Assembly: GCF_018780565.1 (NCBI RefSeq)
Contig: NZ_JADMJN010000002.1
Location: 558,001 to 622,000, forward strand
Source of the DNA: Rhodoferax sp.
GTDB lineage: Bacteria > Pseudomonadota > Gammaproteobacteria > Burkholderiales > Burkholderiaceae_C
Direction of reading: 5' to 3'
Length of the DNA stretch: 64,000 bases
Shown here: one piece after another, positions 7,734-15,914 of the stretch
How positions within the stretch are numbered: the stretch's first letter is position 1
Layout: every line of letters begins with the position of its first letter
Made by a program: the position numbers and the translations under genes
Notes under the pieces: generated by a model
The model's input: only the letters and a program-made list of their open reading frames with translations
Told to the model about the DNA's origin: nothing
Database searches by the model: none

Positions 7734-8648
7734 ATGCAAGCCCTGCTCGACACCATCGCAACGATGGAACCTTCCACCGATGCCCAGCGGCTTTTTCACG
7801 GCCGGGGCGGACTTCATCCCGGCTGCGAGCACCTGGCGCTGGATGTTTTTCCGCCGGTTTTTGTGCTGACCAGTTTTCAATCGATGGACGATGAGGCGCT
7901 GGCCATTGTCCAGTCCGCATTGGCCTCGCGCTGGCAGCAGATCGCACCGGGCCAGCCACTCAACTGGGTGTACCAGTGCAGAGCAGAGCGGCAGACCGAA
8001 ACCCGGCTGATGTCTGGCGCGGTACCTGATCCGCATGAGGTCAGTGAAAACGGAACGCGCTTTCGGGTGCATGTGCTCAAGGGCCAGAACCACGGCTTGT
8101 TTCTTGATATGGCCGAGGGGCGGCGCTGGGTGCGCACGCATGTGGCAACGCATCCGGGGCTCAGGGTGCTCAACCTGTTCGCCTACACCTGTGCGTTTTC
8201 TGTAGTTGCACTGCAGGCCGGTGCGCGGCATGTGGTCAATGTCGATATGAGCCACGGGGCCATGGGCATCGGACAGCAAAATCACCAGCTCAACGGCATC
8301 ACTTCCGGCGCCAGCTTTTTGGCGCACGACATTTTTACCAGCTGGGGGAAGATCTCGCGCGCGGGTCCCTATGACTTGATCATTCTGGACCCGCCGAGTT
8401 ATCAGAAGGGTAGCTTCGTTGCCACCAAGGATTACGCGCGCCTGCTGCGCCGTTTGCCGGACTTGCTGATGCCTGGCGGGTATGCGCTCATCTGCCTGAA
8501 CGCCCCGGAATTGGGAAGCGTCTTTGTGCACGATCAGATGCGTGAGCTGGCCCCCGAGGTGAGGTTTGTCGAGCGCATAGCCAATCCAGCGGTGTTTGCC
8601 GACGTGTCGGATGAGCGTGCGCTGAAGGTGCTTCTCTACAAACAATGA
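7734..8648 (+). CDS. Class I SAM-dependent methyltransferase (RlmI/YccW-like)
   Basis: A 304-residue protein with a Rossmann methyltransferase fold. SAM-binding motif I reads VLNLFAYTCAFSVVALQAG (about residues 144-162), followed by VVNVDMS, and the catalytic-type motif IV is LIILDPPSYQKGS (about 215-227). The FAYT and DPPSY pattern is that of 23S rRNA cytosine-C5 methyltransferases of the RlmI/RlmL type, but the usual N-terminal PUA domain is absent, so this is a shorter paralogue. The target nucleotide is not known. The gene stands between the small membrane protein and the PilZ gene. Confidence 0.8.
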   Translation: MQALLDTIATMEPSTDAQRLFHGRGGLHPGCEHLALDVFPPVFVLTSFQSMDDEALAIVQSALASRWQQIAPGQPLNWVYQCRAERQTETRLMSGAVPDPHEVSENGTRFRVHVLKGQNHGLFLDMAEGRRWVRTHVATHPGLRVLNLFAYTCAFSVVALQAGARHVVNVDMSHGAMGIGQQNHQLNGITSGASFLAHDIFTSWGKISRAGPYDLIILDPPSYQKGSFVATKDYARLLRRLPDLLMPGGYALICLNAPELGSVFVHDQMRELAPEVRFVERIANPAVFADVSDERALKVLLYKQ

Positions 8649-8734
8649 TGTTGCGTTTTTGGGGAAAGGCCCTTACCCTTGCCAAAAAATGCATGGCATC
8701 GTACGCGAGCCTGTCACCAGCTTCAGGAGCCATC

Positions 8735-9112
8735 ATGCAGACAAAGCCGATCAAGGGCCTTCGCCATTTTTCACGCATTCCGTTCAGTGCGGAAGCGATG
8801 TTGCACCTGCATGACCGCGTGTTCAGCGTGCAGCTGGTTGACATTGCGCTCAAGGGCGCGCTGGTGCAGGCTGCAACGCCCCTGGCACTGGTACCCCAGG
8901 AACAGTGTCGCCTGGTGTTGCCCCTGACCGACGGCGGTGACCCGATCGAGATGGCAGGACGGATTGTTCATTTGAACGATCTGTTGATTGGCATCGAATG
9001 CCAGGACATTGATGTGAGCAGCCTGACCCAGTTGCGCCGCCTCGTTGAATTGAACATGGGCGACGCAGGGTTGATGAACCGGGAGCTGCTGCAGCTGTTT
9101 GCAGGCCGATAG
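8735..9112 (+). CDS. PilZ domain protein (c-di-GMP receptor)
   Basis: A 125-residue single-domain protein. Near the N-terminus RHFSRIPF supplies the arginine-rich part of the PilZ motif, and VDIALKGALVQ at about residues 35-45 supplies the D-x-S-x-x-G-like strand, with A in place of the usual S. The rest predicts a beta-barrel plus a C-terminal helix. PilZ domains bind cyclic di-GMP. ATG 8735 is chosen because CAGGAG lies seven bases before it; the open frame reaches 8645 but overlaps the preceding gene. A GGDEF/EAL protein is encoded elsewhere in the window (37820), although there is no direct link. Confidence 0.75.
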   Translation: MQTKPIKGLRHFSRIPFSAEAMLHLHDRVFSVQLVDIALKGALVQAATPLALVPQEQCRLVLPLTDGGDPIEMAGRIVHLNDLLIGIECQDIDVSSLTQLRRLVELNMGDAGLMNRELLQLFAGR

Positions 9113-9151
9113 CGATCGGACGGCGCGAGCCATCACATCTGCCCGGCCGGT

Positions 9152-10045
9152 TCAGAACACGCTGCCCGAGGCCAGTGCCGCAGCCGCGGCGCGCGTTTCG
9201 ACGCCGAGCTTTTCAAACACGTGTTCCAGGTGCTTGTTCACCGTGCGATGACTCATGCCGAGAATGTCGCCGATGTCGCGGTTGGTCTTGCCTTTGGCAA
9301 GCCATGACAGCACCTCGGTTTCGCGTGGCGTCAGGGCCGCGTTGGTCAGGCGGGACGGCGCGCTTGCGTGGGCAGCGTGCTGTTCCAGAAGCAGCATGGT
9401 CTCGCCAATGCCCACGCGCCCCATGTTGCGTACCGAAAGCTGGAAGCCATCGAGCGTCAGCAGCGACTGTGCCGCATCCACGTCCAGCGCTGTAGAGACC
9501 GAATCAGGCAGACGCCCATCTTGCGTTGCGCCGTCGATCATCTGGAGCCACAGCGCGGCTTGGGGGGAGCGCCAGGCGACCCGGCCCCTGGCATCAACCA
9601 GCACCACGCCGAAGCCGGCAACATCCACCGCGTCGCGGGCCAGTCGGGTCATGCGCGCGTTGCGGGTATGGGTATGCAGGCGGGCCACGACCTCCTGCGC
9701 GCGCAGCGGCTTGACGACATAGTCCACCCCGCCGCAGGCGAACCCTTCCAGCACATGCGGTGTTTCGGACAGGCCGGTCATGAAGATCACGGGAATGTGT
9801 GCCCATGCCGGATTCGCCTTGATTTGCCGGCAAGTGTCAAAGCCTGACAGGCCCGGCATCACGCCGTCCATCAGAATGGCGTCGGGCACGACCAGTTCAA
9901 GCCTTTGCAATGCGGCGTCGCCGTCCCGGGCCACCAGCACGGTGTAGCCTTCATTCTCCAGTGTGTCGCACAGCATGCCCAGGCTGCTGGGAGCGTCATC
10001 CACCACCAGCACAACGGGGCGTTGTGACTCAGGTGTCGCCAGCAT
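9152..10045 (-). CDS. LuxR-type response regulator of the permease-kinase system
   Basis: A 297-residue protein. The receiver domain (about residues 10-125) has the acidic pair VVDDA, phospho-acceptor Asp in AILMDGVMPG and Lys in VVKPLRA. A middle segment (about 135-220) has PAS-like features (GFGVVLVDARGRVAW). The C-terminal LuxR/FixJ helix-turn-helix (about 232-295) contains LTPRETEVLSWLAKGKTNRD and MSHRTVNKHLEHVFEKLGV. The start overlaps the 3' end of the hybrid kinase gene by 17 bases, showing tight coupling. It is the likely output for the kinase and, given the divergent amide-transport operon at 13587, probably acts on the intergenic region 13410-13586. The presence of a sensor-like middle domain is unusual for this class. 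Confidence 0.88.
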   Translation of the reverse strand: MLATPESQRPVVLVVDDAPSSLGMLCDTLENEGYTVLVARDGDAALQRLELVVPDAILMDGVMPGLSGFDTCRQIKANPAWAHIPVIFMTGLSETPHVLEGFACGGVDYVVKPLRAQEVVARLHTHTRNARMTRLARDAVDVAGFGVVLVDARGRVAWRSPQAALWLQMIDGATQDGRLPDSVSTALDVDAAQSLLTLDGFQLSVRNMGRVGIGETMLLLEQHAAHASAPSRLTNAALTPRETEVLSWLAKGKTNRDIGDILGMSHRTVNKHLEHVFEKLGVETRAAAAALASGSVF

Positions 10046-13000
10046 TCTCCGCCTCCGTCAAATAGTCCAACAGGGATTCAAGCTCGTAGCGGCTGACGAA
10101 GGCGCGCAGCGTTGTGCAGACCGCATGCAGCGTCGGGTCGTCCGTGACGAAGCGGTCCAGGGCGCGGTGCACGCCATGCACGTGGCCCAGGCGTACCAGC
10201 CGGATGAGTTCAGCGCGGGCCTCTTCTGGCAAGCCGGCGCTGTTGTCCGCAGGGTTGACCGGGGTCGCTACCGGCAGCACGCCCGAGGTCACCCATTCCA
10301 GTCCGATATGGCGTTGCAAGGCATCCATCAGCTCGGATTCCAGCACTGGCTTGCCGACAAACGCCTGGCATCCGGCGGCCTTCAGGCGTGCTGGCTGGTT
10401 CTCAAAGACGTTGGCCGACACCAGAATAATGGGCAGGGTGTAGCCCTGCTTGCGGATCTCGCGCGCTGTTTCCCACCCATCCAGGTCATCCATGCTGATG
10501 TCCAGCAGGATGGCATCGGGCAAGTGGTCTTTGAGACTGCCGATGCATTCGGTACCGCTGGCCGCTTCATGCACTGTGAAACCCACGGGCGCCAGCATGC
10601 CTGCCAGCATCTGGCGCTGCACCGGCTGGTCGTCCACCACCAGCAGCGTTCTGCGCTTGCCAAAAAAGCCGGCGATCTGGTGCGGTGGGTCAGCCTGAGG
10701 GCCGGGGTCGTCAATTTCCCGCAGGTACAGGCGAACGCTGAAGGTGCTGCCCTGGCCGGGCGTGCTGTGCAGTGACAGGTCGCCCCCCATCAGCGAGGTG
10801 AGCAGCGCGGTGATGGTCAGGCCCAGGCCGGTGCCCGGCTCGCCCCGCCTGCGGCCGGCCGCGCCGCGCTCGAAAGGCAGAAAGATGCGTTGCTGATCCT
10901 GCGTCGCGATGCCGATGCCGGTATCCACCACATCAAAGCGGATCACGTCGCTGCGGCAGTCCACATGCAGGGTGACGCTGCCCCTGTCGGTGAAGCGAAC
11001 CGCGTTGCTCAGCAAATTGATGATGATCTGGCGCAGTCGCTTGGCATCGGCCTGCACCCAGGCGGGCATGCGGCCGCTGTGGGTGTAATTGAAGGCAACA
11101 TGTTTGGCCTCGGCCTGGGGGCGCACCATGTTGACCAGACCTTCCAGAAAATCGGGCAACGAGAGGTGGCTTGGCTCCAGCCGCAACCGGCCGGCTTCGA
11201 TGCGGGCCAGGTCCAGCAGGCCGTCCACCAGCGCCAGCATGTGCTCGCCACTGCGCTGAATGGTTTGCAGGGCGTCGCGTGGCGTCGGGAGCGATGATTC
11301 ACCCTTCAGCAGGATTTGCGAGTAGCCCAGAATGCTGTTGAGCGGTGTGCGCAACTCATGGGTCATGCCGGCCACGTAGCGGGTCTTGGCCTGGTTGGCC
11401 GACTCTGCCAGCTCTTTGGCGGTTTGCAGTGCCGCATCGGTGCGTCGATGGGCCTCGATCTCACGGGACAGCAGCTGGTTTTGCCGGTTCGATTCGTCTT
11501 GTGCCATGCGCCGGCTTTCGCTGCCCAGAACCACCCACCAGCTGCACACGGCAACAATCAGCAGCAGCATGGCGAACACTTTCACGAAGGCGGACCGCAG
11601 CATGGCCTCTGCATCGGCCAGCAGGGGAAAAGCGGTCTCCTGGGAATAGACCATGCCCATCACGGTGGCAAGCAGTGCGCACAATGAAAGTGTGACGATC
11701 AAATAGTGGCCGGCCCGGAAATTGACGCGGCGTGACAGGGCATTCGGAAGCAGCGCACTGAGAAAGTGCTCGGCCTGTTCGGCCGCGCGCGAGCCGGTCT
11801 TGCAGCGGTCATGGCACCGGGACTCCAGTGTGCAGCACAGCGAGCAGATGGGGGCGCCATAGACCGGGCAGCCCGCCATGTCTTCGGCTTCGAAAGAGTT
11901 TTCACACACATGGCATTTCACCATTTGGCCCGGGGCGCCCATGGCTTCGGGCTGGCGGGCAATGTAGTAGCGTCCTTGGGTGACCCATGCCAGAAATGGC
12001 GACAACACCAGTGCCGTGAACAAGGCGATGAAAGGGGAGAAGGCCTCGGCCAGCGGGCCCATGGCGCCGGAGTAGGCGACGACGGCAAGCACTGCGGCAA
12101 TCAGCATGGAACCCAGGCCAACCGGGTTGACATCGTACAAGTGGGCCCGTTTGAACTCGATGCCGCGCGGGCTCAAGCCCAGGGGCTTGTTGATGACCAG
12201 ATCCGCGACCAGGGCACCCACCCATGCAATGGCGACATTGCTGTAGAGGCCCAGCACTTTTTCCAGCGCAGAAAATACGCCCAGAGTCATCAGCATCAGG
12301 GCAATGGCGACATTGAATACCAGCCACACCACCCGCCCCGGGTGGCTGTGGGTAAGGCGCGCAAAGAAGTTCGACCACGCGAGTGAACCCGCGTAGGCAT
12401 TGGTGAGGTTGATCTTGAGTTGGGACAGCACGACGAACAGGACCGTGGCCGCCAGCACCCAGGCCGGGTCGGTAAACACGTAGGCGAACCCGGCCAGGTA
12501 CATCTGGGTGGGCTCCACGGCCTTACTGACGGGCAATTCGTGTTGCAGCGCCAGAAACGCCAGAAAGGCCCCGCCCAGCATCTTGAGCATGCCCAGCACA
12601 ATCCAGCCCGGGCCGGCCATCAGCACGGCGCCCCACCAGCGTTTGCGGTTGGCATGTGTTTTTTCGGGCAGAAAGCGCAAAAAGTCCACTTGCTCACCAA
12701 TCTGCACCACAAGAGAGAATGCCACCGTCGCGGCTGCACCAAACATGAGCGGATTGAAGTCGCTGCTGCCCGAGGTGTGGCCGACCAGCCCGGTGAAATC
12801 AGAAAAAGCCTGGGGATTCTTCCACAGGACGGCAAGGTAGGGCAGCAGCAGCAACAGGCCCCACACCGGCTGCGTCCACATCTGCAGTTTGGAGATCAGG
12901 GTAATGCCCCGTACGACAAAAGGCACGATCACCAAGGCGCTGATGACATAGCACCAGGCAATGGGGATGGCGAGGTACATCTGCAGCGCCAGCGCCATGA

Positions 13001-13409
13001 TGGCCGCTTCCAGCGCAAAGAAGATGAACGTGAAGCTGGCATAGATCAGGGACGTGATGGTGGAGCCCAGGTAGCCAAAGCCAGCGCCTCGGGTCAGCAA
13101 GTCCATGTCCACGCCATAGCGGGCAGCGTAGTAGCTGATGGGCAAACCGGTCAGAAACGTGACCAGCCCGACCATCAGAATCGCCCACACCGCATTCGTG
13201 AAGCCGTAGTTGAGCGCAATGGCGCCGCCAATGGCCTCCAGCGCCAGGAACGACACGGCACCAAAGGCGGTATTGGCCACCCGCCATTCTGACCACTTGC
13301 GAAAGCCGCGTGGCGTGTAGCGCAGGGCGTAGTCTTCAATCGACTCGTCGGCGACCCAGGAGTTGTACTCGCGGCGGATTCGAAATATTTTTTGCGTGGC
13401 AAGGGTCAA
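10029..13409 (-). CDS. Hybrid sensor kinase with an N-terminal NCS1-type permease domain
   Basis: A 1126-residue protein with an unusual order. Residues about 30-485 form a roughly 12-helix transporter of the NCS1 (cytosine/purine/allantoin permease) type, with the N-terminal signature SIEDYALRYTPRGFRKWSEW. A cysteine cluster follows (about 499-540, eight Cys), then two further helices (about 570-640), a HisKA H-box (THELRTPLNS, His near 684), an HATPase (DTGIGIA, GTGLGL), a receiver domain (VVDDQ, acceptor Asp near 969, VGKP) and a C-terminal helical tail. It starts with TTG preceded by GGGAG; no ATG fits better. It is coupled to the LuxR regulator and diverges from the amide ABC operon, so it probably senses an amide, urea or pyrimidine-like compound through a transporter fold. 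Whether it still transports is unknown. Confidence 0.85.
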   Translation of the reverse strand: MTLATQKIFRIRREYNSWVADESIEDYALRYTPRGFRKWSEWRVANTAFGAVSFLALEAIGGAIALNYGFTNAVWAILMVGLVTFLTGLPISYYAARYGVDMDLLTRGAGFGYLGSTITSLIYASFTFIFFALEAAIMALALQMYLAIPIAWCYVISALVIVPFVVRGITLISKLQMWTQPVWGLLLLLPYLAVLWKNPQAFSDFTGLVGHTSGSSDFNPLMFGAAATVAFSLVVQIGEQVDFLRFLPEKTHANRKRWWGAVLMAGPGWIVLGMLKMLGGAFLAFLALQHELPVSKAVEPTQMYLAGFAYVFTDPAWVLAATVLFVVLSQLKINLTNAYAGSLAWSNFFARLTHSHPGRVVWLVFNVAIALMLMTLGVFSALEKVLGLYSNVAIAWVGALVADLVINKPLGLSPRGIEFKRAHLYDVNPVGLGSMLIAAVLAVVAYSGAMGPLAEAFSPFIALFTALVLSPFLAWVTQGRYYIARQPEAMGAPGQMVKCHVCENSFEAEDMAGCPVYGAPICSLCCTLESRCHDRCKTGSRAAEQAEHFLSALLPNALSRRVNFRAGHYLIVTLSLCALLATVMGMVYSQETAFPLLADAEAMLRSAFVKVFAMLLLIVAVCSWWVVLGSESRRMAQDESNRQNQLLSREIEAHRRTDAALQTAKELAESANQAKTRYVAGMTHELRTPLNSILGYSQILLKGESSLPTPRDALQTIQRSGEHMLALVDGLLDLARIEAGRLRLEPSHLSLPDFLEGLVNMVRPQAEAKHVAFNYTHSGRMPAWVQADAKRLRQIIINLLSNAVRFTDRGSVTLHVDCRSDVIRFDVVDTGIGIATQDQQRIFLPFERGAAGRRRGEPGTGLGLTITALLTSLMGGDLSLHSTPGQGSTFSVRLYLREIDDPGPQADPPHQIAGFFGKRRTLLVVDDQPVQRQMLAGMLAPVGFTVHEAASGTECIGSLKDHLPDAILLDISMDDLDGWETAREIRKQGYTLPIILVSANVFENQPARLKAAGCQAFVGKPVLESELMDALQRHIGLEWVTSGVLPVATPVNPADNSAGLPEEARAELIRLVRLGHVHGVHRALDRFVTDDPTLHAVCTTLRAFVSRYELESLLDYLTEAENAGDT

Positions 13410-13586
13410 TGGGCTCTCCCGGGGGGACAGGCATTAAGCGCAAGAACCGTGCCCGGCACTTTCGGCATCAGGCACGCAGCTTGACTACGTTGATTGACGT
13501 ATTGGGCGAATGCGTCGTTGTGCAGATGATTCATCTCACCAAACGCAATTTCTTCCATCTTTTTTCATCAACCGCAGGAGCTCACC
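13410..13586. promoter_or_regulatory. Divergent regulatory region between permease-kinase and amide ABC operon
   Basis: These 177 bases separate the TTG start of the kinase from the ATG of the binding protein and must carry both promoters. A CAGGAG ribosome binding site lies just before 13587. I see no perfect sigma-70 or sigma-54 promoter. AGGCACGCAGCTTGAC (13470-13485) resembles the sigma-54 consensus but has TTGA where TTGC is expected. No long palindrome for the LuxR regulator is evident. Confidence 0.5.
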
Positions 13587-14855
13587 ATGTCAAACGACCA
13601 TCGCGATACACCTTCATCCAACAGCCGGCGTCGCCTCATGCAGGGCATGGCCGCGCTGCCCCTGGCCTCACTTCCCATGTGGGCCATGTCTCAGGCTTCG
13701 CAGTTCCCCACTGCCAAGGTCAATACGACCAAACTGGCCGTCACCGATACCGAAGTCACCGTGGGCCAGTTGCATTCGTCCAGCGGCACCATGGCGATCT
13801 CCGAAACGGGCTCCATCCAGGCCGAGCAACTCGCCATCGATCAGATCAACGCCATGGGTGGCGTGCTGGGGCGCAAGATCAAGGTGATCAAGGAAGACGG
13901 CGCATCCGACTGGCCCACATTCGCTGAAAAAAGCAAAAAATTGCTGGTCAACGACAAGGTGGCCGCGGTGTTTGGCTGCTGGACCTCGGCCTCGCGCAAG
14001 GCTGTGCTGCCGATTTTCGAAAAAGAAAATGGCATGTTGTACTACCCGACTTTCTACGAAGGCCTGGAGCAGAGCAAGAACGTGATCTACACCGGCCAGG
14101 AAGCCACGCAGCAGATCCTGTACGGCCTGGATTGGGCATCCAAAGAGAAGAAGGCCAAGACCTTCTTCCTGGTGGGGTCCGACTACATCTGGCCCCGTAC
14201 GTCGATGAAGATCGGGCGCAAGCACATCGAAGGTCACCTGCCAGCGGGCAGCAAGGTGGTGGGGGAGGAATACTACCCGCTGGGCAGTACCAACTTCAAC
14301 TCGCTGATCAACAAGATCAAGGTTGCCAAGCCCGACTGCATTTTCATTGCCGTGGTCGGTGGCTCCAACGTTGCGTTCTACAAGCAGCTCAAGGCCGCAG
14401 GCGTTACCGCCAAGACGCAGTTCCTGCTGACCATCTCGGTGACCGAAGACGAGGTACTGGGCATTGGCGGCGAGAACATGGAAGGCTTCTATGCCTCCAT
14501 GAAGTATTTCCAGTCGCTGGACAACGCCAACAACAAGGCCTTTGTGTCCGCCTTCAAGGCCAAGTACGGCAAGGACGCGGTGATTGGCGACGTGACCCAA
14601 GCCGGCTACCTGGGCCCCTGGCTCTGGAAGGCTACGGTAGAGAAGGCGGGCAGTTTCGATGTGGACAAGATCGCCGCTGCATCCGCTGGCATTGAGCTCA
14701 AGACCGCACCGGAAGGCTACGTCAAGCTGCACGAGAACCACCACCTGTGGAGCAAGGCGCGCATTGGACAGGCGCAGGCCAATGGACAGTTCAAGGTGGT
14801 TGCTGAATCGACGGCACTGATCGAGCCCAATCCCTTCCCCAAGGGCTACCAATAG
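13587..14855 (+). CDS. Amide/urea ABC transporter substrate-binding protein, FmdD/UrtA type
   Basis: A 422-residue periplasmic binding protein. The N-terminus carries a twin-arginine motif (SRRRLMQG, residues 13-20) before a hydrophobic stretch and an A-x-A-type cleavage region, so it is probably exported folded by Tat. The mature part has the UrtA pattern VGQLHSSSGTMAISETG and FGCWTSASRKAVLPIFE, shared with the true UrtA at 42924, which makes the two proteins paralogues. In Methylophilus the related FmdD works with a formamidase, as here. It is the first gene of an operon of seven genes. A stem-loop directly follows. Confidence 0.88.
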   Translation: MSNDHRDTPSSNSRRRLMQGMAALPLASLPMWAMSQASQFPTAKVNTTKLAVTDTEVTVGQLHSSSGTMAISETGSIQAEQLAIDQINAMGGVLGRKIKVIKEDGASDWPTFAEKSKKLLVNDKVAAVFGCWTSASRKAVLPIFEKENGMLYYPTFYEGLEQSKNVIYTGQEATQQILYGLDWASKEKKAKTFFLVGSDYIWPRTSMKIGRKHIEGHLPAGSKVVGEEYYPLGSTNFNSLINKIKVAKPDCIFIAVVGGSNVAFYKQLKAAGVTAKTQFLLTISVTEDEVLGIGGENMEGFYASMKYFQSLDNANNKAFVSAFKAKYGKDAVIGDVTQAGYLGPWLWKATVEKAGSFDVDKIAAASAGIELKTAPEGYVKLHENHHLWSKARIGQAQANGQFKVVAESTALIEPNPFPKGYQ

Positions 14856-14870
14856 AGGGCTGATTCCCGA

Positions 14871-14906
14871 CCGGCTTGCATCTGCTTCAGCGCAGGCGCA
14901 AGCCGG
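14871..14906 (+). terminator. Stem-loop after the binding-protein gene (attenuator/partial terminator)
   Basis: CCGGCTTGC (14871-14879) pairs perfectly with GCAAGCCGG (14898-14906), and CTGC/GCAG can extend the inner part. No T-run follows, so it may act as an mRNA 3' stabiliser rather than a full terminator. Confidence 0.55.
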
Positions 14907-14960
14907 GCAGGGATGTCACGAGCCAAGACACTTTTCACACCATCCGTTTCGGAGCCCATC

Positions 14961-15875
14961 ATGTCACCTTCTGAAATGCTCAACATTGGCCTCATGCAGG
15001 GCTTTGCCGGCTTGAGCCTGTTTTCCGTCCTGTTGCTGATGGGACTGGGCCTGGCCATTATTTTTGGACAGATGGGCGTGATCAACATGGCGCATGGCGA
15101 GTTCATGACCATTGGCGCCTACACCATTTACCTGTTTTCCAATCTGGCCGAGGCTTACGCGCCCAAGCTGGTGCAGGCCTATTTCCCTTTCGCCATTGCT
15201 GCAGCCTTCCTGTTTGCATTTGCTGTTGGCTGGCTGGCCGAGTGGGCCTTTATCCGCCATCTCTACAAGCGACCGCTTGATACCCTGCTGGCCACCTGGG
15301 GGCTTTCGCTGGGCATGCAGCAGATCTTCAGAACGACCTTTGGTGCCAAAGAGGTGAGCCCGACCTTGCCGGATTGGTTGATGGGCTCCTGGGCTCCCGC
15401 GCCAGGCCTGGATATTCCGATCAACGGCATGTTCGTCATGGCGCTCACGCTGCTGGTGACCGGCGGCGTGTTGATCGCGCTTTACAAGTCACGCTGGGGC
15501 CTGCGGGTGCGCGCCACGGTGGCGAACCGCGTCATGGCCAATGCCATTGGCATCAACACCAGCAAGACCGACCGGCTGACATTTGCCATTGGCTGCGGCA
15601 TTGCCGGTGTCGCGGGTGCGGCCTTCACCACCATTGGCTCCACCGGCCCGACCAGCGGTTCGCTCTACATCGTGGATGCCTTCCTGGTGGTGACCTTTGG
15701 CGGCGCGGCAAGCCTGTTGGGCACCGTTGTGTCGGCTTTCGGCATTGCGCAAACGCAATCCATTGCGGAGTTCTTTATCACCGGCTCCATGGCCAAAGTG
15801 CTCACGCTGATGCTGGTCGTGACCATCCTGATGCTGCGTCCCCAGGGGCTGTTTGCATCCAAGGTGCGCCGCTGA
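14961..15875 (+). CDS. Amide/urea ABC transporter permease, UrtB/LivH type
   Basis: A 304-residue membrane protein of the branched-chain amino acid (HAAT) permease family, with about eight hydrophobic segments. Diagnostic stretches are LGLAIIFGQMGVINMAHGEF near residues 30-50 and LLATWGLSLGMQQIFRTTFG in the middle. The loop RVMANAIGINTSKTDRLTF is the ATPase-contacting EAA-like region. It lacks the long periplasmic N-terminal domain present in the UrtB encoded at 44282. ATG 14961 is preceded by GGAG; an in-frame ATG at 14913 overlaps the stem-loop flank and is less likely. It pairs with the next permease. Confidence 0.87.
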   Translation: MSPSEMLNIGLMQGFAGLSLFSVLLLMGLGLAIIFGQMGVINMAHGEFMTIGAYTIYLFSNLAEAYAPKLVQAYFPFAIAAAFLFAFAVGWLAEWAFIRHLYKRPLDTLLATWGLSLGMQQIFRTTFGAKEVSPTLPDWLMGSWAPAPGLDIPINGMFVMALTLLVTGGVLIALYKSRWGLRVRATVANRVMANAIGINTSKTDRLTFAIGCGIAGVAGAAFTTIGSTGPTSGSLYIVDAFLVVTFGGAASLLGTVVSAFGIAQTQSIAEFFITGSMAKVLTLMLVVTILMLRPQGLFASKVRR

Positions 15876-15914
15876 TCCCCGTCACGCAATCGATATCAAA
15901 AACCGGAGTATCAA

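Noticed and set aside
13470..13485. Sigma-54-like promoter before the amide ABC operon
   Set aside because: AGGCAC and TTGA have the right spacing, but the invariant GC of the -12 element is missing, so it is only mentioned as a resemblance.
13668..14852. Open frame of 394 codons on the minus strand opposite the FmdD-type gene
   Set aside because: Antisense shadow of a conserved gene with no ribosome site or motif; similar shadows at 15882-17378, 18533-19801 and 44279-45823 were also dropped.
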